Below are positions 9,803 to 18,346 of a stretch of DNA of 64,000 bases, piece by piece. This DNA comes from Ruminococcus sp. AF31-8BH (GTDB lineage Bacteria; Bacillota; Clostridia; Lachnospirales; Lachnospiraceae). The DNA lies in contig NZ_QTVN01000006.1 in assembly GCF_003460605.1 (NCBI RefSeq), forward strand, positions 114,941 to 178,940, read 5' to 3'. Position 1 is the stretch's first letter. Each line of letters begins with the position of its first letter. The notes under the pieces are model-generated. The model made no database searches. It was not told the DNA's origin and was given only the letters and a program-made list of their open reading frames with translations. The position numbers and the translations under genes were made by a program.

Positions 9803-11608
9803 TCAAACAGGCTTCAAGGACTCCCACACGCCTTTTTCTTCGAAATCTCTGGCTGCTTTCGCCGCACCTTCCACGATTCCCAGATCATACTCCAGCATAT
9901 CCAGAAGCCGGATGGCATTTCTCGAGGTCGCCCGTCCTTTTTTCAGGATATAGGAAAATACCACTTCTTTTTCCTTTACTTCTTCCTCGAAATGATAGTT
10001 GTCATACAAGTCCTCTAAAATGTACGACAGCTCAATATCATGAGTTGCCGCAAAAGGAAGCACCCAGTTCTGATGAAGAGATGCCAGAATCTGGGAGGAC
10101 GCCGCAATGCGCTCGATGGTATTGGTTCCCCGAAGTACCTCGTCAACGATGCAAAGAAGCGGCTCTGGCTTTTTGCTCTCATCCAAGATTCTTTTCAGGG
10201 ATTTGATCTCCACAATGAAATAGCTCTCTCCGCTTTCCATATCATCCCGAAGAGCCATGGATGTCATCACCTTCAAAAAAGGTGCCCGGTAAGAAGAGCA
10301 GGTGCAGGTTCCAAGAGTCTGGGCCAGAATGCTGTTCATTGCCACATTTTTCAGGAAGGTGGACTTGCCGGATGCGTTGGAGCCAGTCACAAGGGTTCCG
10401 CCGGATACCTGGAAGCTGTTGGCAACCGCCTCTGTAAGTAAAGGATGGTAAAGGTCCTCCACCTGCATCTGGATCCGGGAAGCAGTCCAGGTATGTTCAC
10501 CCGCCCTATTCTCCGAAATCCCGGTAGCTTTCCAGGTATCATGTGCTTTCTCTTGGAGCCTGGAACTTTCCTTTTTCTGATGTCCATCCACAAACTCCGG
10601 CCGGCACCACAGAGAAAGCATTTCCCGGAAAGAGGCAATGGAAATACAGGCGTCCAGTTCCCCAATATTGTCAATCAGCTTCATAATCGCTTCCGTTTTT
10701 CCCTGTACTTCTTTCAGCAGACTGTTGTACACCAGAATATCCACATGCGTCAGAAGCCGGACATACTCCATCACGATCTGGGAGGGATCCCCTCCGTCCG
10801 TATTTTTGCTAGTCAGGAAAAAGGACTTGCGGCTAAGTCCTGCAAAGGCCGCCTTCGCCTCCGCGATGGCTTCCATCTGCTCTTTTACCTCTGGCCATTT
10901 TACATTCTTCATCTCTTCCGCCACGGAAAGCATGCGAAGCAGATGGGTAAAACAGTCCAGATAGGCTTCAATCAGGCTTCTGTCATTTCCCGTATAATAA
11001 ATGGTAATGTTCGCCACCATAAGCACCAGAAATATGAAAAATCCCACCAGCGGATTCAAAGGGAGAAGCACAGCCAGATCCAGCAGGATCAATGTCAGCA
11101 TGAATACATGGATCCCTGTTTTCACCTTAGGAGAACTGTTTAAGGCCAGCACCGTATCGGACAGGGAACCCAGCCTTGTTTTTCCCACCTTGGAAAGATG
11201 CAGCTGCATTTCCTCCCGTTCCTTTGTATGAGAGGAAAAAAACTCCACCAGCTTTTCCCGTTCCTCCAGTTCTTCCCTGGAAAATACAGGACGCCGCATC
11301 ATATCATAAAGCACATCTTCTCCCGGTGAGGAAACAGTCTGGTTCACCATTTTATACAGGCGGTCCATATCCAGATCATTCCAGGTAATGTCGTCTATAA
11401 CAAAACCCTCTTTTTCTTTTCTGCGAAAATAATGGGAAATCTGCTCCAGGTCTCCTGCTTCATACTGTCTTTTGGAGGGCTTTCCCCAGTTTCTGCGGAT
11501 CCGCTCCAGGGTGTTGTTTTTGATCTTCCGATTCTCATAAAAGATCCATAAAACAAATAGCAGGACTAAGCCTGCTATTGTCAGGATCGCGGATAAATAG
11601 GGATTCAT
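9803..11608 (-). CDS. Membrane-associated MutS-like ATPase
   Basis: The C-terminal part carries the MutS ATPase domain: Walker A GSNASGKST at residue 409, Walker B LLCIVDE at 484-490 followed by VLRGTNTIER, and TSRNAIRLLDML near the end. The N-terminal mismatch-recognition domain of true MutS is missing. Instead there is one hydrophobic helix at residues 7-24 and a pair at about 164-205, so the protein (601 aa) is probably membrane-bound. I recall similar short MutS-family proteins in Firmicutes, with unknown function; mismatch repair is unlikely. The stop codon lies inside a family C repeat sequence (about 9796-9812). It is 13 bases downstream of the hydrolase gene stop region on the same strand. 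Confidence 0.85.
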   Translation of the reverse strand: MNPYLSAILTIAGLVLLFVLWIFYENRKIKNNTLERIRRNWGKPSKRQYEAGDLEQISHYFRRKEKEGFVIDDITWNDLDMDRLYKMVNQTVSSPGEDVLYDMMRRPVFSREELEEREKLVEFFSSHTKEREEMQLHLSKVGKTRLGSLSDTVLALNSSPKVKTGIHVFMLTLILLDLAVLLPLNPLVGFFIFLVLMVANITIYYTGNDRSLIEAYLDCFTHLLRMLSVAEEMKNVKWPEVKEQMEAIAEAKAAFAGLSRKSFFLTSKNTDGGDPSQIVMEYVRLLTHVDILVYNSLLKEVQGKTEAIMKLIDNIGELDACISIASFREMLSLWCRPEFVDGHQKKESSRLQEKAHDTWKATGISENRAGEHTWTASRIQMQVEDLYHPLLTEAVANSFQVSGGTLVTGSNASGKSTFLKNVAMNSILAQTLGTCTCSSYRAPFLKVMTSMALRDDMESGESYFIVEIKSLKRILDESKKPEPLLCIVDEVLRGTNTIERIAASSQILASLHQNWVLPFAATHDIELSYILEDLYDNYHFEEEVKEKEVVFSYILKKGRATSRNAIRLLDMLEYDLGIVEGAAKAARDFEEKGVWESLKPV

Positions 11609-11621
11609 CCTTTCTCCTCTC

Positions 11622-13001
11622 TTATACCCAGTCTACAAAGAATGTGTGATCCTTGTAAACTTCATATACAACCTTATCGAAATTTAAGGGCTGTTTCGCG
11701 AAAGCGGAATTCATCATGAAATACTTGTAGTTGAAATCCTTGGCCTTCATGCCGCTTACCTTGCGGGCGGTTCCTTTGAGCACGTAAGCATTGAAGCTGT
11801 CAAGAGCCTCTTGTGCTGCCTTGTAGGCACTTGCGCGGTCCTCAAACTGTCCGTTGAGACGTTTCTGAAGGGAACCGTTTGTGACTACGGAGTACTGTCC
11901 TTTCTGATAAACCACATAGCGAACGTCAGACGGGAAACCTGCATCCAGGGTTCTGTTCAGAACGGTAAGGGCAACTGCCTTCATGCCTGCAAGTCCCTGA
12001 TCTCCTGCTTCTGTCTCGCACACAGCTGCCAGAATGTCAAGATTGGATTTTGCTCCATTTGCAATTCCGGTATGTGTATTAAACTGACTCAGAATGGTAT
12101 AATTGCGTTTGTGCTTCTGGTCATACCATGTGAAAGTGCTGCCTGTGGTCGTACTGCTCTGTTTCTCTGTTGCCACTCCATTACTGTCAAAGACATAGGT
12201 CTTGCCGCTGATGGCAGCAGTGGTATTCATGTACATAACAGCGGAAGAAGTATTGAAATAATATTTCTTTCCGTTCAGGGTCAGCCAGCCGGTCTGAGCC
12301 TTACCGTTGCTTGGGTTAAAGTAATAATGTCTGGAACCTACATGTCCAAAGCCCTTCTCATAGCGCACGCCGCTTTTCTTGGAAAAATAATAGTAGCTTC
12401 CGCTTATTTTCTTCAGTCCGGTGTAGGCAATTCCGTTGCTTGTATTAAAATAATAGCTGTATTTGGTTTTGGAATCTTTATACCAGCCTGTTTTCATGGT
12501 ACCATTGCTGTTAAAATAACGTTTCTGGCCTTTGGAATCTGTAAGCCAGCGACCTTTTATCATTGCGCCAGAACCACTGGTGAAATAATACTTCTTTTTG
12601 TTCAGGGTCAGCCAGCCGCGAACCATTCTTCCGTTGGAAGGATTAAAATACCTGGTAACGGTGGAACTTTTCAAAAATCCAGTGACCATTGCACCGGAGC
12701 CTCTGGTAAAATAGCGGACGTTTCTTCCTTTCGTATCTTTCTGCCAGCCCTTTAGCTGAACGCCCGTCTTGGCATCAAAATAATATTTCCTTCCTTTCAG
12801 GGTCAGCCAACCCTTGTGCTTGGCACCGCTTGATGTTATGTAATAGGTCTTGCCGTTTATGGTCTTAAATCCAGCTGTAGCAGCCTGTACATCCTTTGAT
12901 GTCATTGGCATGGCAAGAAGAACCAGCAGAACCAAAAGCGCCAGTACAGAAAACCAGTTTCCTTTTTTACTCTCTCTTTTCATAACAGATGTCCTCTCCA
13001 T
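11622..13001 (-). CDS. Secreted cell-wall hydrolase with choline/glucan-binding-type repeats and SleB-type domain
   Basis: The protein has a signal peptide (KRESKKGN, then VLALLVLLVLLAMPM, cleavage likely after VQAA). About ten aromatic repeats of the cell-wall-binding type follow (GWLTLKGRKYYFDAKTG and variants), and the C-terminus (about residues 320-459) resembles the SleB/hydrolase_2 domain (LAAVCETEAGDQGLAGMKAV, VLNRTLDAGFPS). SleB-type enzymes cleave peptidoglycan or spore cortex; the glutamate in ETEAG is the likely catalytic residue. ATG 13001 (GGGGAG 8 bases upstream) and ATG 12983 (GAGAGG upstream) are both possible starts. A weak TTGACA-N18-TAACAA promoter is at 13107-13136. It may act in growth, germination or mother-cell lysis; this is not resolvable here. 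Confidence 0.87.
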   Translation of the reverse strand: MERTSVMKRESKKGNWFSVLALLVLLVLLAMPMTSKDVQAATAGFKTINGKTYYITSSGAKHKGWLTLKGRKYYFDAKTGVQLKGWQKDTKGRNVRYFTRGSGAMVTGFLKSSTVTRYFNPSNGRMVRGWLTLNKKKYYFTSGSGAMIKGRWLTDSKGQKRYFNSNGTMKTGWYKDSKTKYSYYFNTSNGIAYTGLKKISGSYYYFSKKSGVRYEKGFGHVGSRHYYFNPSNGKAQTGWLTLNGKKYYFNTSSAVMYMNTTAAISGKTYVFDSNGVATEKQSSTTTGSTFTWYDQKHKRNYTILSQFNTHTGIANGAKSNLDILAAVCETEAGDQGLAGMKAVALTVLNRTLDAGFPSDVRYVVYQKGQYSVVTNGSLQKRLNGQFEDRASAYKAAQEALDSFNAYVLKGTARKVSGMKAKDFNYKYFMMNSAFAKQPLNFDKVVYEVYKDHTFFVDWV

Positions 13002-13272
13002 TTCAATCACTCCCCATGAGCGTGCCTCCAATTTTCCCCCCGGAGCCGCACACTCTACCCCCAATGTGTGATTGGTAACTGTTCAATACCTTCACATTCA
13101 CTGTGATTGTTACTTTCTGACAAATGAATGTGTCAATTTTGTTGCAAAGATTACAAAAATATTAAATTCATAATTATTATAGCTAATTTTTGTTTTTCTG
13201 TCAACTGCTTTGTCACACAGGAGCTGTCCCTTCCATATGATGAACTGTAAACATTTTCTGGAGGTTTCAGGC

Positions 13273-13563
13273 ATGAGTGATTTAGCTGCAACAAACTGTG
13301 GCTGTGGTGAGGAAAGATCCGGATGCGGATGCAACAACGGATGTGGATGCGGCAATGACAATGGCTGCGGCTGCGGACTTTCCAACTGGGGAAATGGCTC
13401 CTGCGGATGCAACATTCTGTGGATCATTATTCTTCTTTGCGCATGCGGCGGAAACGGTTTCGGATGCAACAACGGATGCGGCAACGGAAATGGTGACTGC
13501 TGCTGGATCATCATTATCCTTCTGCTCCTTTGCGGCGGCTTAGGAAACGGATGCGGATGCTGA
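13273..13563 (+). CDS. Gly/Cys-rich small protein with two hydrophobic blocks
   Basis: The 96-residue product starts MSDLAATNCGCGEE, with GGAGG 8 bases before the ATG; the frame is open 21 codons further upstream but lacks a comparable site. Composition is extreme: about 19 Cys and 26 Gly, mostly as GCG/CGC/NGNG units, interrupted by ILWIIILL and WIIIILLLL. The arrangement is a rough duplication (Gly/Cys run, then hydrophobic block, twice). I know no function. Cys-rich sporulation/coat proteins and metal-binding proteins are possible comparisons. A CATATGATGA box at 13234-13243 with CACAC about 16 bases upstream loosely resembles a SigE/SigK promoter. A strong terminator follows. Confidence 0.72.
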   Translation: MSDLAATNCGCGEERSGCGCNNGCGCGNDNGCGCGLSNWGNGSCGCNILWIIILLCACGGNGFGCNNGCGNGNGDCCWIIIILLLLCGGLGNGCGC

Positions 13564-13579
13564 TGTGACATTGCAAATC

Positions 13580-13611
13580 GGGACAGAGGCGCGGGGCCTC
13601 TGTCCCTTTTT
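13580..13611 (+). terminator. Terminator after the Gly/Cys-rich gene
   Basis: GGGACAGAGGC and GCCTCTGTCCC pair around a short GC loop and are followed by TTTTTC. Confidence 0.9.
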
Positions 13612-13706
13612 CATAAGCGCTTCGGATTTTTTCCTGTTCTCCGCCGAAGCAATTTCAGCAATCGTTTTCTCTTTTATTTCATTTTTTCATTTTTCCTTCC
13701 AGGTTT

Positions 13707-13859
13707 TTACTGGTGCCGACCTGACATCCGGCCATTTTTCTTTCTCTGGTTTTCTTCATTCTCTTTGTCTTTCTGCTGGTTCTTTCTGCGGACGCATTCC
13801 AGATCCAGTTCGTAAATCGCGTTTCCATCTATGATCAGCTTTTCATTTTCTCTTCTCAT
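13707..13859 (-). CDS. Small conserved-looking hypothetical protein
   Basis: The frame encodes 50 residues from an ATG at 13859, with GGAGGG 6 bases upstream. It begins MRRENEKLIIDGNAIYELDL and ends in a charged Lys/Asn/Glu/Arg-rich tail. The folded N-terminal half followed by a disordered basic tail and the good ribosome binding site argue that it is real. I do not recognise a characterised family. It lies convergently downstream of the Gly/Cys-rich gene. Confidence 0.5.
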   Translation of the reverse strand: MRRENEKLIIDGNAIYELDLECVRRKNQQKDKENEENQRKKNGRMSGRHQ

Positions 13860-13882
13860 GATCATCCCTCCTGGTATGCCAC

Positions 13883-13985
13883 GAATGATTTTCAAACACG
13901 CGGGCTACGACAACCGAATTCGGGTGAAATATACCGCAAAGTGGGGCGTGCAGATTGCGGGAATGATTTTTCAAACACGCTCTAA
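13883..13985 (+). repeat. Dispersed intergenic repeat, family D (copy 1) ending in a family C half-site
   Basis: The core CGGGCTACGACAACCGAATT ... CAAAGTGGGGCGTGCAGATT ... GGAATGATTTT recurs in inverted orientation at 19899-19972. It is bounded on both sides by TTTCAAACACG, and the right end reads TTTTTCAAACACGCTCTA, which matches family C. It sits between the small gene and the next plus-strand gene. Confidence 0.65.
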
Positions 13986-14057
13986 TATAACATATGTCAA
14001 AAGGCAGTTTCCCGACATATTTTAATAATAAAAACATAGATTAGAAAAGGGATTTTT

Positions 14058-14420
14058 ATGGAGTCAGAATTTATTGCCCAGACTGCATTGGATCAGATGG
14101 TCGGAACAGACCAGGGTCAGCTTTTAAAAGCACTGATTCCTTATCTTCCGCCCAGGGAGCAGCAGCTTTTTTCCCTGTACGCCAAGGCAAAGGAATTTTC
14201 CAATGCTGTAAATCTTTTCGGAAGCCAGGCGCAGCCTATGCGCATGCAGGCGGTTTCCGCCTCACAGCCTGTAGACATTCTCAACGACCTGCGCAGATAC
14301 TGCTTCGGAAATACCAGAAGAACTCTGGATCAGATTACAAATATGATGGCTATGGTAGAAATGATCAAGGTGATGAACAGTACTGTGCCAGAGGACAGCT
14401 GTGAAGAGGAGCGGCAGTAA
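14058..14420 (+). CDS. Hypothetical protein (120 aa), paired with downstream small gene
   Basis: The product begins MESEFIAQTALDQMVGTD and is soluble and mostly helical, with a Met-rich helix near the C-terminus (ITNMMAMVEMIKVMNS). AAAAGGG lies upstream of the ATG. The motif LLKALIPYLPPREQQLFSLYAK suggests a helical bundle. I do not recognise a named family. The next plus-strand gene (14559-14831) is similar in style: helical, with MLQQMAQQ and LMKMM endings. The two probably form a unit, although a family B repeat separates them. Confidence 0.65.
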   Translation: MESEFIAQTALDQMVGTDQGQLLKALIPYLPPREQQLFSLYAKAKEFSNAVNLFGSQAQPMRMQAVSASQPVDILNDLRRYCFGNTRRTLDQITNMMAMVEMIKVMNSTVPEDSCEEERQ

Positions 14421-14439
14421 TTGCTGTCATTATAGGTCA

Positions 14440-14494
14440 TATCCATGAATTCGCCTGCCCAAATATGTTTCATGGCTGCCGTCAGGAGAAATTG
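14440..14494 (+). repeat. Dispersed intergenic repeat, family B, copy 2
   Basis: ATATCCATGAATTCGCCT is identical to the copy at 2034; the right part has CATGGCTGCCGTCAGGAG, close to TTGGCTGCCGTCTGGGAC of the copy at 24912. Confidence 0.6.
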
Positions 14495-14558
14495 GATTAA
14501 GCAGGCCTAATCAACTGCCGTCCAGGATTTTTATCTCAGACAGAAAGGTGTGATTTTT

Positions 14559-14831
14559 TTGGAAGAAAACTGGCAGGACAATCCAAAGCTTGCGGGAATG
14601 GACAGAAGCAAGCTTGACATGCTTCAGCAGATGGCACAGCAGGGCGCAGGAAAATCCCCCTCCGACCTGCTTCCCTTCATTATGAACGCTGCTGCCAAAG
14701 GAAAAAGCGCAGGACTTCGCTTCAACCCCAACGAGATCAATACCATCATCGAAGTGCTGAAAATGGGAAAAAGCCCCCAGGAGCGGGCAAAATTGGATCA
14801 GGTGGTAAATCTGATGAAAATGATGCGATAA
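14559..14831 (+). CDS. Hypothetical protein (about 90 aa)
   Basis: There is no ATG near the start. TTG at 14559 has AAAGG 10 bases upstream; GTG at 14550 is the alternative but is too close to that site. The product (MEENWQDNPKLAGMDRSKLD from TTG) is helical, with GAGKSPSDLLPFIMNAAAKG and a repeated idea at its end (MGKSPQERAKLDQVVNLMKM). No family is recognised. It pairs with the preceding gene and is followed by an imperfect terminator hairpin. Confidence 0.6.
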   Translation: MEENWQDNPKLAGMDRSKLDMLQQMAQQGAGKSPSDLLPFIMNAAAKGKSAGLRFNPNEINTIIEVLKMGKSPQERAKLDQVVNLMKMMR

Positions 14832-14880
14832 GGAAAAAGAGGGCCCTGGATTCTTTGTGAACCCCTGGTCCTCCTTTTTC
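14829..14880 (+). terminator. Probable terminator after the small gene pair
   Basis: GAGGGCCCTGGATTC can pair imperfectly with GAACCCCTGGTCCTC around a 4-base loop and is followed by CTTTTTC. Confidence 0.55.
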
Positions 14881-15013
14881 ATAAGCCATGTTTCCACAGC
14901 CCATTATTCCTCTGTGAAACTGCCGCCTATCGTCAGCCAGGCTCTATCCTTTGCGGTCTCTTCTGACTGTGTTGTTCCTCTACGAAGCTTCCGTTTATCG
15001 TCGGCATATCCCT

Positions 15014-16282
15014 TTAGTCATTTTTCTCGATGCCTTCCATGATGCATTCCCGAAGAAGCACCAGCGCACTTGCCACTGCCTGTTGGCGGATCTTGGTCCG
15101 GTTTCCGGTGAAATGGTATTCTCTGGTAATGGTCTGTCCATTGTAGCAGCAGCCCATAAACACAGTGCCAACCGGAGTCTCCTTGGTTCCGCCGTCAGGG
15201 CCTGCAAGCCCTGTAATGGAAAGGCAGATATCTGCATCTGAGTTTGCGCAGCCGCCTTTTGCCATCTCCTTGGCACACTTCGCGGAAACTGCACCTTCTG
15301 TCTTCAAAGTGGACTTCTTCACGCCCAGACATTTTCTCTTGGCACGGTTGCTGTAAGTAACAAAACCGTGAGTAAATACCTGAGACGCTCCTGGAACATT
15401 GACAATACGCGCCGCAATGGCACCGCCTGTGCAGGACTCCGCAAGAGACAGGGTCAGTCCCTGATCCCGCAGCATATCTACAACAGATTCCTCCAGGGTC
15501 TTCTCAGCTTCAAGGGCAAAAATATTTTTGCCAAAACGTCTTTTCAGTTCTCTTACCACCGGCTTGATCAGCTTTTTACATTCCTTCTCATCCTCACCCT
15601 TGGCTGTGATCCGAAGATGAACCTCTCCGGTTTTGGCATATGGAGCAAGGGTAGGATTGGTCTGTGCCTCGATCATATCCTGAATATCCGCAGCGACCTG
15701 ACTCTCGCCGATTCCGCAGATCTTCACAACCTGGGAGCAGATGATCTCCGGCTGTTTCTTGCGAAGATAAGGGAAAACAGACTCCTCAAACATAGGGATC
15801 AGCTCATTGGGCGGTCCAGGAAGAAGGATAGCGGTTTTGCCATCTTTTTCAAGGATCAGTCCCGGTGCTGTACCGTTGTGGTTATCAATTACAAGAGCCC
15901 CCTTTGGTACCTGTGCCTGCTTGTAATTGTTGGTTGTGATCCGTCTGTCCGGGTGATTTTTCTCATATTCTTTCATGTAGCGCTCAATACGCTTGCGGGA
16001 ATGCGGATCCTCCTCAAGGGGCAAACCCATCACCTCTGCGCAGACCTCTTTGGTCAGGTCATCCTCGGTAGGTCCAAGGCCGCCGGAAAGAATTACCACA
16101 TCTGAGCGATCCAGAGCGGATGCAATCACGGCTTTCATTCTGTCATGATTGTCTCCCACCACTGTCTCATAATAAACAGACAGCCCAAGCTGCGCCATCT
16201 GCTCGGACAGATAGGCACTGTTGGTATTTACAATGTTGCCAAGCAATATTTCGGTTCCTACTGCTACAAGTTCTGCAATCAT
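15014..16282 (-). CDS. cinA: CinA family protein (competence/damage-inducible; NMN amidase domain)
   Basis: The protein is 422 aa with two domains: an N-terminal molybdopterin-binding-like (COG1058) domain (MIAELVAVGTEILLGNIVNT; ILSGGLGPTEDDLT) and a C-terminal CinA domain (LAESCTGGAIAARIVNVPGAS; SITGLAGPDGGTKETPVG) that in relatives deamidates nicotinamide mononucleotide. It is the last gene of the yicC-to-cinA unit, but a terminator-like hairpin separates it from pgsA. In Firmicutes cinA is often next to recA; recA is not seen in this window. Confidence 0.95.
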   Translation of the reverse strand: MIAELVAVGTEILLGNIVNTNSAYLSEQMAQLGLSVYYETVVGDNHDRMKAVIASALDRSDVVILSGGLGPTEDDLTKEVCAEVMGLPLEEDPHSRKRIERYMKEYEKNHPDRRITTNNYKQAQVPKGALVIDNHNGTAPGLILEKDGKTAILLPGPPNELIPMFEESVFPYLRKKQPEIICSQVVKICGIGESQVAADIQDMIEAQTNPTLAPYAKTGEVHLRITAKGEDEKECKKLIKPVVRELKRRFGKNIFALEAEKTLEESVVDMLRDQGLTLSLAESCTGGAIAARIVNVPGASQVFTHGFVTYSNRAKRKCLGVKKSTLKTEGAVSAKCAKEMAKGGCANSDADICLSITGLAGPDGGTKETPVGTVFMGCCYNGQTITREYHFTGNRTKIRQQAVASALVLLRECIMEGIEKND

Positions 16283-16314
16283 CTGTATCCCTCTTTTCTG
16301 ATTGTGATTATTTC

Positions 16315-16351
16315 AAAAGCCGCTGATTTACTGGGTAAACTGCGGCTTTTT
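16315..16351. terminator. Symmetrical hairpin between pgsA and cinA
   Basis: AAAAGCCGC-TGATTTAC pairs with GTAAACT-GCGGCTTTTT. It carries A and T runs on both sides, so it can act on either strand. On the minus strand it would end the pgsA transcript at least partly. Confidence 0.65.
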
Positions 16352-16420
16352 CATATCATCTTATGAATCTTGGGTTTCAAAGTTCTGTCATATAGATTAA
16401 AACAACAATATATTAGGCTT

Positions 16421-16470
16421 ACAGCCTGTTTGAGAAAGGCTCTAGAGCCTGTTTGAAACACGCTCTAAGC
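16421..16470 (+). repeat. Family C repeat, tandem pair
   Basis: Two units lie in tandem: AGCCTGTTTGAGAAAGGCTC and TAGAGCCTGTTTGAAACACG, ending CTCTAA. The first pairs AGCC with GGCT; the unit recurs at 24878, 39261, 55972 and 59912. Confidence 0.6.
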
Positions 16471-16484
16471 TTTCCTGCACAGGA

Positions 16485-17024
16485 TTACTCCTGCATGGAA
16501 ATCACATTTTTATTCTGCACAATATAGGTGATCAGGGAAATCACAGTCAGTGCCAGTGACAGCCAGATAAAAATATTGGTCAGAATCTCAAAAATTCCGC
16601 CAAAATTCAGAATCAGCAGAATGATCATCACCATCTGGGAAGCAGTCTTAAATTTGCCCCAGTAGTTTGCGGCAATTACCACTCCGTTCTCAGCTGCGAT
16701 CAGTCTGAATCCGCTGATAATAAATTCTCTTGCGATCACAACAATCACCATCCATGCAGGCAGGCGGTCCAGCTCGATCATGCAGATCAAAGCCGAACAA
16801 ACAAGCAGCTTGTCCGCAAGGGGATCCATAAATTTACCAAAGTTGGTGACCAGATTATACTTACGTGCCAGTTTGCCGTCAAACCAGTCTGTAATGCTTG
16901 CCGCAGCAAAAATAACAAGACAGATATAACGGTTGGCTTCCCCGCCCCATCCAGTCAGAATAAATAATACAAAAAACGGTACCATAATCATTCTGGCAAC
17001 AGTCAGCTTATTCGGTGTATTCAT
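16485..17024 (-). CDS. pgsA: CDP-diacylglycerol--glycerol-3-phosphate 3-phosphatidyltransferase
   Basis: It makes phosphatidylglycerol phosphate at the inner face of the membrane, the first committed step to PG and cardiolipin. The CDP-alcohol phosphatidyltransferase motif is complete: DWFDGKLARKYNLV, then GKFMDPLADK (D-x2-DG-x2-AR-x8-G-x3-D-x3-D). It has several hydrophobic helices and is 179 aa. Its start overlaps the 3' end of rimO by 17 bases, indicating translational coupling. Confidence 0.95.
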   Translation of the reverse strand: MNTPNKLTVARMIMVPFFVLFILTGWGGEANRYICLVIFAAASITDWFDGKLARKYNLVTNFGKFMDPLADKLLVCSALICMIELDRLPAWMVIVVIAREFIISGFRLIAAENGVVIAANYWGKFKTASQMVMIILLILNFGGIFEILTNIFIWLSLALTVISLITYIVQNKNVISMQE

Positions 17025-18345
17025 TCTCCAGCTCTCCTATCAAATCATACTCCAGAGCACCTGTAACCCGTACTCTTGCAAAATCTCCGGTCATAAGAAG
17101 TTCGCCTGTCTGTACAAAAATATAGCCGTCAACCTTAGGCGCATCTCCGTAAGTACGTCCAATATACGCACTTTCACCGGATACCTTGCCCTCGATCATA
17201 ACAGTCAGTACCTGACCTACGCGATTCTCACCCTTCTCCAGAGAAATCTCCTGCTGAAGTTCCATGATCTCATCTCGTCTGGCTTCCTTGACTTCTTCGG
17301 GAATCTGATCCTCCATAGTCGCTGCCGGGGTATCCTCCTCTGCGGAATATGGGAAAACACCAAGGCGGTCGAACTCGATTTCGTCCACAAACTCCATCAG
17401 TTCTTCGTGGTCTTCCTGGGTCTCTCCAGGGAAACCGCTGATCAGACTGGTACGAAGGAAAATATCCGGAATCTCACGGCGCAGCTTGCCAATAATGTCC
17501 ACAAGCTCCTGCTTGGTGGTGCGGCGTCCCATACGTTTCAGCACGCGGTCGCTGGCATGCTGAATAGGAAGATCCAGATAATGGCAGATCTTCTTCTCTT
17601 CCTTCATGGTCTGAATCAGTTCATCATAAATCTCCTCCGGATAACAGTATAAAATACGGATCCAGCGGATTCCTTTAATCTTGCAAAGCTCTTTCAAAAG
17701 CACATGCAGGGATTTCTTTCCGTAAAGATCCTTGCCGTAAAGAGTAGTCTCCTGTGCAACCAGGATCAGCTCCTTTACGCCCTGTTCGGCAAGTGACTGT
17801 GCTTCCTTCACCAGCTGTTCCATAGGAACGCTTCGGTAGCTTCCCCTGAGCTTGGGGATAATACAGTACGTACAGTGCTTGTCACAGCCCTCTGCAATCT
17901 TCAGATATGCAAAATGGCCGCCAGTTGTCAGCATACGCTTGCCGGAAATATTGGGAAGGAAATCAATGCTCTTGTATTCTTCGAAGTGCCTGCCCGCCTC
18001 AGCTTCCTTAACAGCTTTGATAATATCGCCGTAGGAAGTAGTTCCAAGGATTGCATCCACCTCCGGTATTTCCTCTGAAATCTCTTTCTTGTAGCGCTGT
18101 GCCATGCATCCGGTGACGATCAGAACTTTGCAGGTGCCTGCCTTTTTCTTCTCTGCCATCTCAAGAATGGTATTGACACTCTCTTCCTTGGCATCTCCAA
18201 TGAAGCAGCAGGTATTTACGATAATCACCTCTGCCTCATCTTCATCGTCCACAATCTGATGTCCGTCTGCTGCCAGCATTCCAAGCATTTCCTCAGAATC
18301 TACCAGGTTCTTATCACATCCAAGGGAAATGAACAATAATTTCAT
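17008..18345 (-). CDS. rimO: Ribosomal protein S12 methylthiotransferase RimO
   Basis: It is a radical-SAM enzyme that adds a methylthio group to an aspartate of S12. The start at 18345 (MKLLFISLGCDKNLVDSEEM) matches the family, and the frame further upstream lies over the rpoZ tail. Domains: UPF0004 with cysteines in SLGCDKN, VNTCCFIGDA and VTGCMAQR; radical-SAM CxxxCxxC in GCDKHCTYC; and a C-terminal TRAM domain (about 375-445). Length is 445 aa. RimO rather than MiaB is supported by the SLGCDKN start and the gene order. It follows the rpoZ stop directly. Confidence 0.95.
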   Translation of the reverse strand: MKLLFISLGCDKNLVDSEEMLGMLAADGHQIVDDEDEAEVIIVNTCCFIGDAKEESVNTILEMAEKKKAGTCKVLIVTGCMAQRYKKEISEEIPEVDAILGTTSYGDIIKAVKEAEAGRHFEEYKSIDFLPNISGKRMLTTGGHFAYLKIAEGCDKHCTYCIIPKLRGSYRSVPMEQLVKEAQSLAEQGVKELILVAQETTLYGKDLYGKKSLHVLLKELCKIKGIRWIRILYCYPEEIYDELIQTMKEEKKICHYLDLPIQHASDRVLKRMGRRTTKQELVDIIGKLRREIPDIFLRTSLISGFPGETQEDHEELMEFVDEIEFDRLGVFPYSAEEDTPAATMEDQIPEEVKEARRDEIMELQQEISLEKGENRVGQVLTVMIEGKVSGESAYIGRTYGDAPKVDGYIFVQTGELLMTGDFARVRVTGALEYDLIGELENEYTE

Positions 18346-18346
18346 A

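Noticed and set aside
14885..14995. Tandem repeat in the cinA downstream gap
   Set aside because: TGCCGCCTATCGTCAGCC and TTCCGTTTATCGTCGGC look like two diverged units about 60 bases apart. That is too weak and short to call without an alignment.
15368..16105. Plus-strand open frames across cinA, smc and tnpB
   Set aside because: They have no ribosome binding sites or domains and lie antisense to intact conserved genes.
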